A stretch of DNA of 64,000 nt from Sphingopyxis sp. 2PD. GTDB lineage: Bacteria > Pseudomonadota > Alphaproteobacteria > Sphingomonadales > Sphingomonadaceae. Numbering within the stretch: position 1 is the stretch's first letter; every line of letters begins with the position of its first letter. The stretch is from positions 1 to 64,000 of the forward strand of contig NZ_SCMU01000008.1 in NCBI RefSeq assembly GCF_005503695.1, written 5' to 3'. Below, piece by piece: positions 18,199 to 26,385 of this stretch. The notes below the pieces were generated by a model. That model had not been told where the DNA came from, did no database searches, and saw nothing but the letters and a program-made list of their open reading frames with translations. The position numbers were made by a program, and so were the translations under genes.

Positions 18199-19703
18199 TT
18201 GCGCGGCGCCTGCCGCCGATAGCTCAGCGCTTCGGCAATGTGGATGCGCCCGACGGCATCGGCGCCCGCGAGGTCGGCGATCGTCCGCGCCACCCGCAAT
18301 ATCCGCGTATAGCCGCGCGCCGACAGCCGCATCGCTTCGGCCGCCTGCGCGAGCAACTTGCGCCCGGCATCGTCGGGGGTCGCGACCGCCTCCATCAGCT
18401 CGCCATCGATTTCGGCGTTGGTGCGCGCCTGGTGGTCGGCGTAGCGCGCACTCTGGCGCGCCCGTGCCGCCGCGACACGCGCGCTCACTTCGGTACTGCC
18501 CTCGGCGGGCGGCGGCAGCACAAGGTCGGCGGCGCTGACCGCCTGCACCTCGACATGCAGGTCGATGCGGTCGAGCAATGGCCCCGACACCTTTGCCTGA
18601 TAATCGGCGGCGCAGCGCGGGGCGCGGCTGCACGCGAGCGCCGGGTCGCCCAAATGCCCGCAGCGGCACGGGTTCATCGCCGCGACCATCTGCACCCGCG
18701 CCGGAAAGGTGACATGCGCATTGGCGCGCGCAACGCTGACCTCGCCCGTTTCGAGCGGCTGGCGCAGGCTGTCGAGGACGGTGCGCTGAAATTCGGGGAG
18801 TTCGTCGAGAAACAGGACGCCCAGATGCGCAAGGCTGACCTCGCCCGGGCGCACGCGCAAACCGCCGCCCACCAGCGCGGGCATCGACGCGCTGTGGTGC
18901 GGGCTGCGGAACGGCCGCGCGCGGATCAGCCGCCCGCCCTCAAGCCCGCCTGCAACCGACGCGATCATCGACACTTCCAGCGCTTCTCCGGGGTCGAGGT
19001 CGGGCAGGATGCCCGGCAGGCATGCGGCCATCAGCGACTTGCCCGCCCCCGGCGGCCCGACCATCAGCAGATTATGCCCACCCGCCGCCGCGATTTCGAG
19101 CGCGCGCTTGGCGACCTCCTGCCCCTTGACCTGCGCGAGGTCGGCCATCCGTCGCGGCGGTTCGGCTTCGCCCGGGCGCGGCGGCGGGAGCAGCGCATTG
19201 CCCTTGAAATGATTGAGCAGCGACAGGAGATCGGGCGCCGCCAGCACCTCGACATTGCCCGCCCACGCCGCCTCCGGTCCCTGTGCGACCGGGCAGATCA
19301 GCCCGCGATCCTGGCTGCCCGCGTGGAGCGCCGCGAGCAGCACGCCGGGCGAGGCGGCGACGCGGCCGTCGAGGCCGAGTTCGCCGACCACGACATAAGA
19401 GGACAGCGTTTCGGGATCGACCACCCCCATCGCGCCAAGCAGCGCCAGCGCGATCGGCAGGTCGTAATGCGAGCCTTCCTTGGGCAGGTCGGCGGGCGAC
19501 AGATTGACCGTGATCACCTTGGGCGGCAGCGCGAGGCCGATCGCGGCGATCGCGGCGCGGACGCGCTCGCGGCTTTCGCCGACCGCCTTGTCGGGCAGGC
19601 CGACAACGACGAAGCGCGGCAAGCCGGGGGTGATCTGGCACTGCACTTCGACCCCGCGCGCCTCGAGCCCCAGATAGGCGACGGTGGAAACGATCGCGAC
19701 CAT
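18195..19703 (-). CDS. comM: YifB-family Mg-chelatase-like AAA+ ATPase (ComM)
   Basis: AAA+ protein of 502 residues related to ComM, the helicase that drives branch migration in natural transformation. The start is MVAIVSTVAYLGLEARGVEV at 19703. An N-terminal Lon-protease-like ChlI domain (to about 170) includes HYDLPIALALLGAMG. The ATPase core has Walker A GPPGAGKS near 216-223 and Walker B LGVLFLDELPEF. A zinc-like Cys cluster (CRCGHLGDPALAC) and a C-terminal Mg-chelatase domain follow. It stands alone apart from the small DUF1905 gene it overlaps. Confidence 0.94.
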   Translation of the reverse strand: MVAIVSTVAYLGLEARGVEVQCQITPGLPRFVVVGLPDKAVGESRERVRAAIAAIGLALPPKVITVNLSPADLPKEGSHYDLPIALALLGAMGVVDPETLSSYVVVGELGLDGRVAASPGVLLAALHAGSQDRGLICPVAQGPEAAWAGNVEVLAAPDLLSLLNHFKGNALLPPPRPGEAEPPRRMADLAQVKGQEVAKRALEIAAAGGHNLLMVGPPGAGKSLMAACLPGILPDLDPGEALEVSMIASVAGGLEGGRLIRARPFRSPHHSASMPALVGGGLRVRPGEVSLAHLGVLFLDELPEFQRTVLDSLRQPLETGEVSVARANAHVTFPARVQMVAAMNPCRCGHLGDPALACSRAPRCAADYQAKVSGPLLDRIDLHVEVQAVSAADLVLPPPAEGSTEVSARVAAARARQSARYADHQARTNAEIDGELMEAVATPDDAGRKLLAQAAEAMRLSARGYTRILRVARTIADLAGADAVGRIHIAEALSYRRQAPRN

Positions 19704-19844
19704 CAATGTCCCCTGTTTGTTCCTGCCCGTTGTGCGGGCAAAGCGGCGCGGCGTCGAGTCGTTTTTCGCACCGGTTCGGATGGTGGCGAAAAGCCCGCCC
19801 AAGCGAAGGCGGGGGCACCGCGCGGCGGCGGGTCGCCTCGCGAT

Positions 19845-19873
19845 TTGACAACATACCAACCAGTCGGTATGTA
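19845..19873 (+). promoter_or_regulatory. TetR promoter and operator, probably leaderless
   Basis: A good -35 (TTGACA, 19845-19850) is followed after 17 bases by a weak -10 (TATGTA, 19868-19873). Between and over them lies the near-perfect inverted repeat ACATACCAACC/AGTCGGTATGT (19851-19872, 9 of 11 pairs), the size and symmetry of a TetR operator. Binding there would block RNA polymerase, so autorepression is likely. Only about seven bases separate the -10 from the ATG at 19881, which implies a leaderless or near-leaderless mRNA. Confidence 0.65.
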
Positions 19874-19880
19874 GATTCGC

Positions 19881-20576
19881 ATGAGCCCGAATCATCCCCC
19901 TTCCTCCCTCGCACCCGGCGCCGATGGCCAAGCCGTCAGCGGCGTCGGCGCCGCTATCGCGGCGACGCGCGCACCGCGTGGCCAAGCACGCGCGGCCTTG
20001 ATCGCGGCGGCGCACAGCATGGTGCGCAAGCAGGGCTATGCCGCGACGACGGTCGATCAGATTTGCGCCGCCGCCGGGGTCACCAAGGGCGCCTTTTTCC
20101 ACCATTTCGCGTCGAAGGAAGCGCTGGCGGTCGCCGCCGCCGAAGCGTGGACCGAACGCGCGCGGCCGATGTTCGAAATGCCGCCCCACACCCAGCTGGG
20201 CGACCCGCTCGCGCGGCTGCTCGGCCATATCGATTTCCGCTTTGCCATGCTCGACGGCCCGGTCGAGGAATTCACCTGCTTCGTCGGCACGATGGTGCAG
20301 GAAGCCTTTGCGACGAGCGAGCCGATCCGCGCCGCGTGCGAGGCGAGCATCGCCGCTTATTGCGCGGCGCTGGTCCCCGATATTGCCGCCGCGATCGACG
20401 TTTACGACGCGCCCGAAGATGTCACCGCGCTCGGCCTGGCCCAGCATATCCAGGCGGTGCTGCAAGGCAGCTTCATCCTGGCCAAGACGACGAACGACCC
20501 GGCGATTGCGCGCGAGAGCGTCACGCATCTGAAGCGCTATATCCGCATGTTATTTGCACCGCCCGGCGCGCCCTGA
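19881..20576 (+). CDS. TetR/AcrR-family transcriptional regulator
   Basis: Regulator of 231 residues with a TetR-type helix-turn-helix (ALIAAAHSMVRKQGYAATTV then ICAAAGVTKGAFFHHFASKE, roughly residues 40-80) after a disordered 30-residue tail. The C-terminal ligand domain (FTCFVGTMVQEAFATSEPIR) is like those of the AcuR/YcdC subgroups. It probably represses itself and the genes downstream through the palindrome at 19851-19872. The first enzyme gene starts 69 bases after its stop, with no clear terminator between, which favours co-transcription. Confidence 0.93.
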   Translation: MSPNHPPSSLAPGADGQAVSGVGAAIAATRAPRGQARAALIAAAHSMVRKQGYAATTVDQICAAAGVTKGAFFHHFASKEALAVAAAEAWTERARPMFEMPPHTQLGDPLARLLGHIDFRFAMLDGPVEEFTCFVGTMVQEAFATSEPIRAACEASIAAYCAALVPDIAAAIDVYDAPEDVTALGLAQHIQAVLQGSFILAKTTNDPAIARESVTHLKRYIRMLFAPPGAP

Positions 20577-20645
20577 CGCGGCAGGTAATTGCCCATCCGC
20601 GCCGCGGCGCTGACTACCCCGATCCCATCCCCAAGGAGAGAGACG

Positions 20646-21083
20646 ATGCCCCAGATGATTTTCGTGAACCTGCCGGTGACCGACCTTGCCCGGTCGCAGG
20701 CCTTTTATGAAGCGGTCGGCGCGGTCAACAACCCCGCCTTCACCGACGAGACCGCCGCCTGCATGGTGGTCGCCGAAGGATCGATCCACGTCATGCTCTT
20801 GACCCATGACAAATGGGCGACCTTTACGTCGAAGGCGATCCCCGACGCGCACACGACGGCGCAGGTGCTGCTCTGCGTATCCGCCGACAGCCGCGCCGAA
20901 GTGGACGCACAGGTGGCCAAGGCGACCGCCGCAGGCGGCAATGCCGACCCGACACCCACCCAGGAATATGGCGACTTCATGTACGGGCGCAGCTTTGAAG
21001 ATCCCGACGGTCATATCTGGGAAGTGATGTGGATGGACCCCGCCGCGATCCCCGCCGGTGAGTCCGCCGAAGCCGCCGCCTGA
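20646..21083 (+). CDS. VOC-family glyoxalase/lactoylglutathione-lyase-like protein
   Basis: First enzyme of the TetR-headed run, 145 residues. The motif FVNLPVTDLARSQAFYEAVG at the start and FEDPDGHIWEVMWMD near the end are the two halves of a vicinal-oxygen-chelate fold, with the E of WEVMW and H of GHIW as likely metal ligands. The family includes glyoxalase I and fosfomycin or bleomycin resistance proteins. The start is supported by a strong AAGGAGAG sequence 8 bases upstream. Substrate cannot be told. Confidence 0.88.
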   Translation: MPQMIFVNLPVTDLARSQAFYEAVGAVNNPAFTDETAACMVVAEGSIHVMLLTHDKWATFTSKAIPDAHTTAQVLLCVSADSRAEVDAQVAKATAAGGNADPTPTQEYGDFMYGRSFEDPDGHIWEVMWMDPAAIPAGESAEAAA

Positions 21084-21108
21084 CGCGAGCCAAGAGGAGG
21101 AGGAAGAG

Positions 21109-21525
21109 ATGACCGATGCAGTCCCCGCCAAGAGTCAGTTGATCGCCGGCCGCATCCTGAGCGGTCTGGTGATCCTTTTCCTCCTTTTCGACGCCGGGCT
21201 GAAACTGGCGTCGCCCGAGACCGCGATCAAATACACCCCGCCCGGCCTTGGCTGGCCGCTCGATGTCGGCACTATGTATATGCTCGGCATCCTGCTGCTG
21301 ATCCCGACCTTGCTATATATCTGGCCGCGCACCGCGATCCTCGGCGCGATCCTGATCACGGGCTATCTGGGCGGCGCGATCGCCACCCATGTCCGCATCG
21401 GCAGCCCGTTGTTCAGCCACACCCTGTTCGGGGTGTATCTGGGCGTGATGCTGTTGGGCGGGCTGTGGCTGCGCGATCCGCGCGTCCGCGCGCTGATCCC
21501 CCTTCGCACAGGAGCAAGCGCATGA
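21109..21525 (+). CDS. DoxX-family membrane protein
   Basis: Small inner-membrane protein, 138 residues, with four hydrophobic segments (ILSGLVILFLLFDAGLKLA, MYMLGILLLIPTLLYIW, AILGAILITGYLGGAIATH, FGVYLGVMLLGGLWL) in the DoxX arrangement. DoxX proteins support quinone-linked or thiol-stress functions in different bacteria; which applies here is unknown. A GAGGAGGAGG ribosome site precedes the ATG. It overlaps the next gene by four bases. Confidence 0.85.
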   Translation: MTDAVPAKSQLIAGRILSGLVILFLLFDAGLKLASPETAIKYTPPGLGWPLDVGTMYMLGILLLIPTLLYIWPRTAILGAILITGYLGGAIATHVRIGSPLFSHTLFGVYLGVMLLGGLWLRDPRVRALIPLRTGASA

Positions 21526-21740
21526 GTTTCCAAGCCTATCTCGACAATGTCGAAGCCAAGACCGGCAAGTCCGCCGAAGCACTGAAAGCGATCGCGATCG
21601 CCAAGGGGCTGGCCGACGAGCGCGGCCTCGCCCCCGGGGTCAAGCCCGGTGCGGTGATCGACTGGCTAAAGGCCGATTTCGACCTGGGCCATGGCCACGC
21701 GATGTCGATCGTCGCCTTTATCAAAGGGAAGCGGACCTAG
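21522..21740 (+). CDS. DUF4287 small protein
   Basis: Protein of 72 residues (MSFQAYLDNVEAKTGKSAEA) matching the DUF4287 helical family. The segment VIDWLKADFDLGHGHAMSIV with FIKGK near the end is the family signature. Translation is coupled to DoxX by an ATGA overlap. No catalytic function is known; its presence in small-enzyme stress operons suggests an accessory role. Confidence 0.82.
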   Translation: MSFQAYLDNVEAKTGKSAEALKAIAIAKGLADERGLAPGVKPGAVIDWLKADFDLGHGHAMSIVAFIKGKRT

Positions 21741-21768
21741 AGGCCGCGCCAATCCAAGAGGACATATC

Positions 21769-22752
21769 ATGACAGCCTTTCCTCCCCTCCAAATTCTCCG
21801 CCGCCGCCATCCGGGGATTGCCGCCGCGCTCGCCCTGCTCGCCAGCGCCGCCGTCGTCGCGGCACAACCCCAGCCCGCATATGCTCAGCAGCCCGCACCC
21901 GCGGCAGCGCCCGTAAGCGCCGCGAAAACGGGCCATGCCACGGTCAACGGCGTCCGCATCGCTTATGCGGTGCATGGCGATCTGGCGTCGAAACAGACGC
22001 CATTGCTGGTGCTGCACGGCGCCTTCATGTCGGGCGAGGCGATGGCGCCGTTCGTCAACCTGTTCGCCGCCTCGCGCCCCGTCATCACCATCGATGCGCG
22101 CGGCCACGGGCGTACCGGCAAGGTCGGCGGTGCTTTCAGCTACGAACAGATGGCCGACGATGCGGTCGCGGTGCTGGCATCGCTGCGCGTCGAGCGCGCC
22201 GATGTCCTCGGCTATTCGATGGGCGGCAGCACGGCGATTGCGATGGCGGTGCGCCACCCCGAACGCGTCGGCAAACAGGTGGTGATTTCGGGCGCCGCCA
22301 GCCTCGACGGCTGGGTTCCCGAAGTTTTGGAGGGCATCGCCAAAATGACCCCCGAAATGTTCGCGGGGACGCCGATGGAGACCGAATATAAGCGGCTGTC
22401 GCCGACCCCCGACGCCTTTCCCGACCTGGTCGCGGCGATCAAGCATATCGACGGCACGCCCTTTGCCTATAGCGACGCACAGCTGCGCGCGATTCCGGGC
22501 AAGACGATGGTCGTGCTGGGCGACGCCGATGGCATGACGCTCGAGCATGCGATCAAATTGTTCAAGCTGCGCGGGGGCGGCGACATCGCGACGGCGACGC
22601 AGGGTTTCATGACCGCCGCTCCCAAGGCGCGGCTGTCGGTCCTGCCCGCGACATCGCACATCGGCGTTATGGCCGAAGCGGCGACGATCGCGGCGCAGGT
22701 CATCCCCTTTCTGGACGATGCCACCCCGCCGATGCCCGCTGGATTTTTCTGA
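21769..22752 (+). CDS. Secreted alpha/beta-fold hydrolase
   Basis: Hydrolase of 327 residues with an export signal (GIAAALALLASAAVVAAQPQ) and an Ala/Pro/Gln-rich linker, so probably periplasmic. The catalytic nucleophile elbow is GYSMGG with Ser at about residue 150. A GDADGM acid near 250 and TSHIGVM histidine near 300 complete the triad, and LHGAF near the N-terminus is the oxyanion loop. Esterase or lactonase activity is plausible; the substrate is unknown. It is the only member of this operon with a signal peptide. Confidence 0.88.
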   Translation: MTAFPPLQILRRRHPGIAAALALLASAAVVAAQPQPAYAQQPAPAAAPVSAAKTGHATVNGVRIAYAVHGDLASKQTPLLVLHGAFMSGEAMAPFVNLFAASRPVITIDARGHGRTGKVGGAFSYEQMADDAVAVLASLRVERADVLGYSMGGSTAIAMAVRHPERVGKQVVISGAASLDGWVPEVLEGIAKMTPEMFAGTPMETEYKRLSPTPDAFPDLVAAIKHIDGTPFAYSDAQLRAIPGKTMVVLGDADGMTLEHAIKLFKLRGGGDIATATQGFMTAAPKARLSVLPATSHIGVMAEAATIAAQVIPFLDDATPPMPAGFF

Positions 22753-22779
22753 ACCCCTGCCCCCCAAAGGAGAGAGACT

Positions 22780-23448
22780 ATGCCCGTCAACCCGAACGCC
22801 GACATCGAAATCATCGCCTTTGACTGGGTGCCCGACTTCGCGCGCGGCTTTGTCCGCGACCTGCGCCCGCGCTGGGCATGCGAGGAGCTGGGGGTCGATT
22901 ATGCCGAAAAGCTGATCAGCGCGGTCGACCGTCCCGCCGATCATTACCAGCTGCAACCCTGGGGGCAGGTGCCGGTGCTGCGCGACGGCGACATCACCCT
23001 GTTCGAAAGCGGCGCGATCATGCTGCATCTGGCGGCGAAAGATGCGCAGTTGCTGCCAACCGACGCGCAAGGCCGCGCCGACGCGACCGCCTGGGTGTTC
23101 GCGGCGCTCAACAGCGTCGAACCGATGATGTTCGAACTGGGCAATGTCGATATTTTTTCGAAGGACGAGGAATGGGCGAAGCTGCGCCGACCCAGCCTGA
23201 TCGAATTTATCCGCGCCCGCTTTGGCCGCCTGTCCGATGCGCTGGGCGACAAGCCCTATCTGCTCGGCGATTTCAGCGTCGCCGATATCGCGATGGCGAC
23301 GGTGCTGCGCGAAGGCGTCGAGGCGGGACTGGTTGCCGAATTCCCCCGCCTCGCCGCCTATCTCGATCGCTGCACGGCGCGTCCCGCCTTCACGCGCGCG
23401 ATGGACGCGCAGCTGGCATCCTTCACAAAAGAGCCGGTCACGGCCTGA
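22780..23448 (+). CDS. Glutathione S-transferase family protein
   Basis: GST of 222 residues. The N-terminal thioredoxin-like half includes RWACEELGVDYAEKLIS and the cis-proline motif QVPVLRDGD, with FESGAIMLHL as the glutathione gamma-glutamyl contact. The C-terminal helical half carries GDFSVADIAMATVL, the usual N-capping box. It probably conjugates or reduces electrophiles with glutathione. A strong AAGGAGAGAG ribosome site precedes the ATG, 27 bases after the hydrolase stop. Confidence 0.92.
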   Translation: MPVNPNADIEIIAFDWVPDFARGFVRDLRPRWACEELGVDYAEKLISAVDRPADHYQLQPWGQVPVLRDGDITLFESGAIMLHLAAKDAQLLPTDAQGRADATAWVFAALNSVEPMMFELGNVDIFSKDEEWAKLRRPSLIEFIRARFGRLSDALGDKPYLLGDFSVADIAMATVLREGVEAGLVAEFPRLAAYLDRCTARPAFTRAMDAQLASFTKEPVTA

Positions 23449-23477
23449 ATTTCCCACCCCCCTAAAGGAGAGACAAG

Positions 23478-24197
23478 ATGACCTATGTAGAAGGATTTGT
23501 GGTCGCGGTGCCGACCGCCAACAAGGAAGCCTATCGCAAGCACGCTGCCGACGCGGCCCATCTGTTCAAGGAATTCGGCGTCGCGCGGATGGTCGAATGC
23601 TGGGGCGACGATGTCCCCGACGGGAAGGTCAATGATTTCAAGGGCGCCGTACAGGCCAAAGCCGACGAAACCGTCGTGTTCAGCTGGTTCGAATATCCCG
23701 ACAAGGCAACGCGCGACGCCGCGAACGAAAAGATGATGAGCGACCCGCGCATGGCGTCGATGGGCGGCGAGATGCCGTTCGACGGCAAACGCATGATCAT
23801 CGGCGGCTTCGATTCGATCGTCGACGATCGGGCAGAGGGCGAAACCGCCTATGTCGACGGCTATCTCGTGCCCGTCCCCGACGGCAACAAGGAAGCCTAT
23901 CGCGCGATGGCGAAGAAGGCGTCCGAAGTGTTCCGCGACTATGGCGCGACGCGCGTCGTCGAGGCGTGGGCCGACGACGTCCCCGACGGCAAGGTCACCG
24001 ACTATGCGCGCGCCGCGCACAAGAAGGACGGCGAAAGCGTCGTGTACAGCTGGGTCGAATGGCCGAGCAAGGAAGCGCGCGTCGCGGGCTGGGAAAAGAT
24101 GATGACCGACGAGCGGATGAAACATGATCCCGACAACACCCCGTTCGACGGTGCGCGGATGATCTACGGCGGCTTTGCCCCGATCGTCGAGGCGTGA
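23478..24197 (+). CDS. Tandem DUF1428 protein
   Basis: A 239-residue protein made of two DUF1428 domains: MTYVEGFVVAVPTANKEAYR starts the first and TAYVDGYLVPVPDGNKEAYR the second, about 120 residues later. Each has the later motif W-x-DDVPDGKV. DUF1428 is a dimeric alpha-beta barrel (ABM) fold; here two subunits are fused, like an intramolecular dimer. ABM proteins include monooxygenases and heme-handling enzymes, but this family has no assigned reaction. The ribosome site is AAAGGAGAGAC. Confidence 0.9.
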   Translation: MTYVEGFVVAVPTANKEAYRKHAADAAHLFKEFGVARMVECWGDDVPDGKVNDFKGAVQAKADETVVFSWFEYPDKATRDAANEKMMSDPRMASMGGEMPFDGKRMIIGGFDSIVDDRAEGETAYVDGYLVPVPDGNKEAYRAMAKKASEVFRDYGATRVVEAWADDVPDGKVTDYARAAHKKDGESVVYSWVEWPSKEARVAGWEKMMTDERMKHDPDNTPFDGARMIYGGFAPIVEA

Positions 24198-24201
24198 CGC
24201 C

Positions 24202-24319
24202 ATGCTCCTCCCTGTGGCGAAGCCACGGGGAGGTGGCAGCCCGCAGGGCTGACGGAGGGGCTATGGCGCAACCGTTGCCGCCCCTCCTCCCCTCCCCATC
24301 GCTGCGCGACAGGGAGCAT
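24202..24319. repeat. Palindromic intergenic repeat, family A, copy 2 (inverted)
   Basis: Begins ATGCTCC and ends GGGAGCAT. Its core (CCTCCCTGTGGCGAAGCCAC, then CTGACGGAGGGGCTATGGCG) is the reverse complement of the element at 1-95 and resembles the one at 51098-51237. It fills the only long gap (138 bases) in the TetR-headed run and could cause partial transcript termination or stabilise the upstream mRNA end. Confidence 0.6.
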
Positions 24320-24335
24320 CGACAGGAGAAGAACG

Positions 24336-25133
24336 ATGAGCAAGCCAGCGCATTTCATCTGGTACGAACTGATGACCAGCGATCCCGTCGGCGCCGCCGC
24401 CTTTTATGGCGCGGTGGTCGGATGGACGATCGCCAGCCACGCCGACCCCGCGGCGGGCGACATGGATTATCGCATGATTGGCCGCAGCGATGGCGGCAAC
24501 GCCGGCGGGGTGCTGGCGCTGAATGCCGACATGCTCGCCGGTGGCGCCCGGCCGATCTGGATGGGCTATCTTGAAGTCGAGGATGTCGACGCCGCGATCG
24601 ACGCGATCAAGGCCGATGGCGGCGCGGTACAGATGGCCGCGATGGACATCCCGGTCGGCCGGATCGCGATGGTGACCGACCCGCAGGGCGCGCCCCTTTA
24701 CATCATGGACCCGATCCCGCCGGAGGGCGCCGCGGAGGGCGCCAGCGATGTGTTTTCGGTGACCGAGCCGCAGCGCATCCGGTGGAACGAGCTCGCGACG
24801 TCGGACCCGGATGCCGCAGTGCGTTTCTACATCGGGCATTTCGGCTGGGGACAGGAGGGCGAGATGCCGATGGGCGAACTCGGCGCCTATCGCTTCATCC
24901 AGTGCGGCGACGACACGATCGGCGCGGTCATGCCGTTGATGGCGGGCTATCCAGCGCCGGTGTGGAATTTCTATATCGGCGTCGACGACATCGACCGCGC
25001 CCATGCCGCGGTGACCGCGAACGGCGGCACCGTGACCAACGCGCCGATGGAAATCCCCGGCGGCGAATATGCGATGAACGCGATCGACCCGCAGGGCGCC
25101 GCCGTTGGCTTTGTCGGGCCGCGCAAGGCCTGA
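24336..25133 (+). CDS. Two-domain VOC-family protein
   Basis: A 265-residue protein with two vicinal-oxygen-chelate modules. The first begins HFIWYELMTSDPVGAAAFYG, the second RIRWNELATSDPDAAVRFYI about 145 residues later. Each ends in a DPQGA motif (PLYIMDP and VGFVGP). Related proteins include the 27-kDa antigen CFP30B and glyoxalase-like proteins. Enzyme activity is unproven. The start has GACAGGAGAAG upstream, after a 138-base gap that holds a repeat. Confidence 0.9.
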   Translation: MSKPAHFIWYELMTSDPVGAAAFYGAVVGWTIASHADPAAGDMDYRMIGRSDGGNAGGVLALNADMLAGGARPIWMGYLEVEDVDAAIDAIKADGGAVQMAAMDIPVGRIAMVTDPQGAPLYIMDPIPPEGAAEGASDVFSVTEPQRIRWNELATSDPDAAVRFYIGHFGWGQEGEMPMGELGAYRFIQCGDDTIGAVMPLMAGYPAPVWNFYIGVDDIDRAHAAVTANGGTVTNAPMEIPGGEYAMNAIDPQGAAVGFVGPRKA

Positions 25134-25157
25134 TCACCGATCCCCAGGAGAGACACG

Positions 25158-25640
25158 ATGACCAAGACCCCTTTGACGCTCTGCCTCTGGTACGAAGGCG
25201 ATGCCGAGGACGCCGCGAATTTCTATGCCAAGACCTTTGCCGACAGCCATGTCGGCGCCGTCCACCGCGCACCCGCCGATTCGCCCGGCAGCAAGGCGGG
25301 CGATGTGATGACGGTTGAATTCACCCTGCTCGGCACCCCCTGCCTTGGCCTCAACGGCCCGCCGATCTTCAAGCATAGCGAAGCCTTTTCCTTCATCGTC
25401 CACACCGACACGCAGGACGAAACCGACCGGTTGTGGGACGCGATCACCGGCAATGGCGGCCAGGAAAGCGTGTGCGGATGGTGCAAGGACAAATGGGGCG
25501 TATCGTGGCAGATCACCCCGCGCGTCCTGCTCGAGGCGACCACCAACCCCGACAAGGCGGTCGCCAAGCGCGCGTTCGAAGCGATGATGACGATGAAAAA
25601 GATCGACATCGCGGCGATCGAAGCCGCTGTAAAAGGGTAA
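25158..25640 (+). CDS. PhnB-like VOC-family protein
   Basis: Protein of 160 residues of the PhnB / 3-demethylubiquinone-methyltransferase-like (PF06983) subgroup of VOC folds: LCLWYEGDAEDAANFYAKTF at the start and GWCKDKWGVSWQITPRVL in the middle. The Cys-rich CGWC pair is unusual only if redox active, which cannot be judged. Despite the family name, methyltransferase activity is not expected. A CAGGAGAGAC ribosome site precedes it. Confidence 0.88.
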   Translation: MTKTPLTLCLWYEGDAEDAANFYAKTFADSHVGAVHRAPADSPGSKAGDVMTVEFTLLGTPCLGLNGPPIFKHSEAFSFIVHTDTQDETDRLWDAITGNGGQESVCGWCKDKWGVSWQITPRVLLEATTNPDKAVAKRAFEAMMTMKKIDIAAIEAAVKG

Positions 25641-25644
25641 ACCG

Positions 25645-26298
25645 ATGCTGATCCTCTATGCCCACCCCTTTTCATCCTACAGCTGGAAGGCGCAGATCGC
25701 GCTCGTTGAAAAGGGCATCGACTACGACTATCGCAGCGTCGATCCGGAATATCCCGAGCATGGCGAGCACTTGCGCGCGCTGTGGCCGGTGGGCAAGTTT
25801 CCGCTGCTCGTCGATGGCGACCGGACGCTCTTCGAAACGTCGATCATCATCGAATATCTCGACCGCGTGCGGCCCGAACCGCGGCTGATTCCGGCCGATC
25901 CCGATGCGGCGCTACGCGTGCGGCAGATGGACCGGATATTCGACCTGCATGTCATGGCGGTGATGCAGGAGATCGTGAACGACCGGATTCGCGGACCCGA
26001 AGGCCATGCGCCGATGATCGTCGACAAGGCGCGGGCGGCGCTCGACACCATCTATCGCTGGCTCGACACGCAATTGGCGGGCGGCGGCTGGGCGACCCTC
26101 GACGGTTTCACGCTGGCCGACTGCGCCGCGGCGCCGTCGCTGTTCTACGCCGACTGGGTGCATGAAATCCCCGCCGAACTGACCAATTTGCGCGGCTATC
26201 GGGCGCGGCTGCTGGCGCGGCCGTCGGTCGCGCGGGCGATCGACGGGGCGCGTCCCTATCGGCATTATTTTCCCGGCGGCGCCCCCGACCGCGACTGA
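25645..26298 (+). CDS. Glutathione S-transferase family protein
   Basis: Last gene of the TetR-headed run, 217 residues, starting 4 bases after the PhnB-like stop. It has the GST thioredoxin fold with HPFSSYSWKAQIALVEKGI at the start, VGKFPLLVDGD with cis-proline, and ETSIIIEYLD. In the helical domain, LDGFTLADCAAAPSLFYAD is the conserved N-capping box. The SxxS of the N-terminus is the likely glutathione-activating position. Four-base spacing implies tight coupling. Confidence 0.92.
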   Translation: MLILYAHPFSSYSWKAQIALVEKGIDYDYRSVDPEYPEHGEHLRALWPVGKFPLLVDGDRTLFETSIIIEYLDRVRPEPRLIPADPDAALRVRQMDRIFDLHVMAVMQEIVNDRIRGPEGHAPMIVDKARAALDTIYRWLDTQLAGGGWATLDGFTLADCAAAPSLFYADWVHEIPAELTNLRGYRARLLARPSVARAIDGARPYRHYFPGGAPDRD

Positions 26299-26385
26299 CC
26301 CGACAAACGTCCCGCAACGGGGTTAACGCGGCGCTGACGCTGGTGCTTTGCCATTTGGCAAGCGCGCGTGCGCGAGGGCGGGGGC

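Noticed and set aside
17899-18669. 256-residue protein covering DUF1905 and part of comM
   Set aside because: Only the last 99 residues match a known family. The first part runs inside comM in another frame and looks like shadow sequence.
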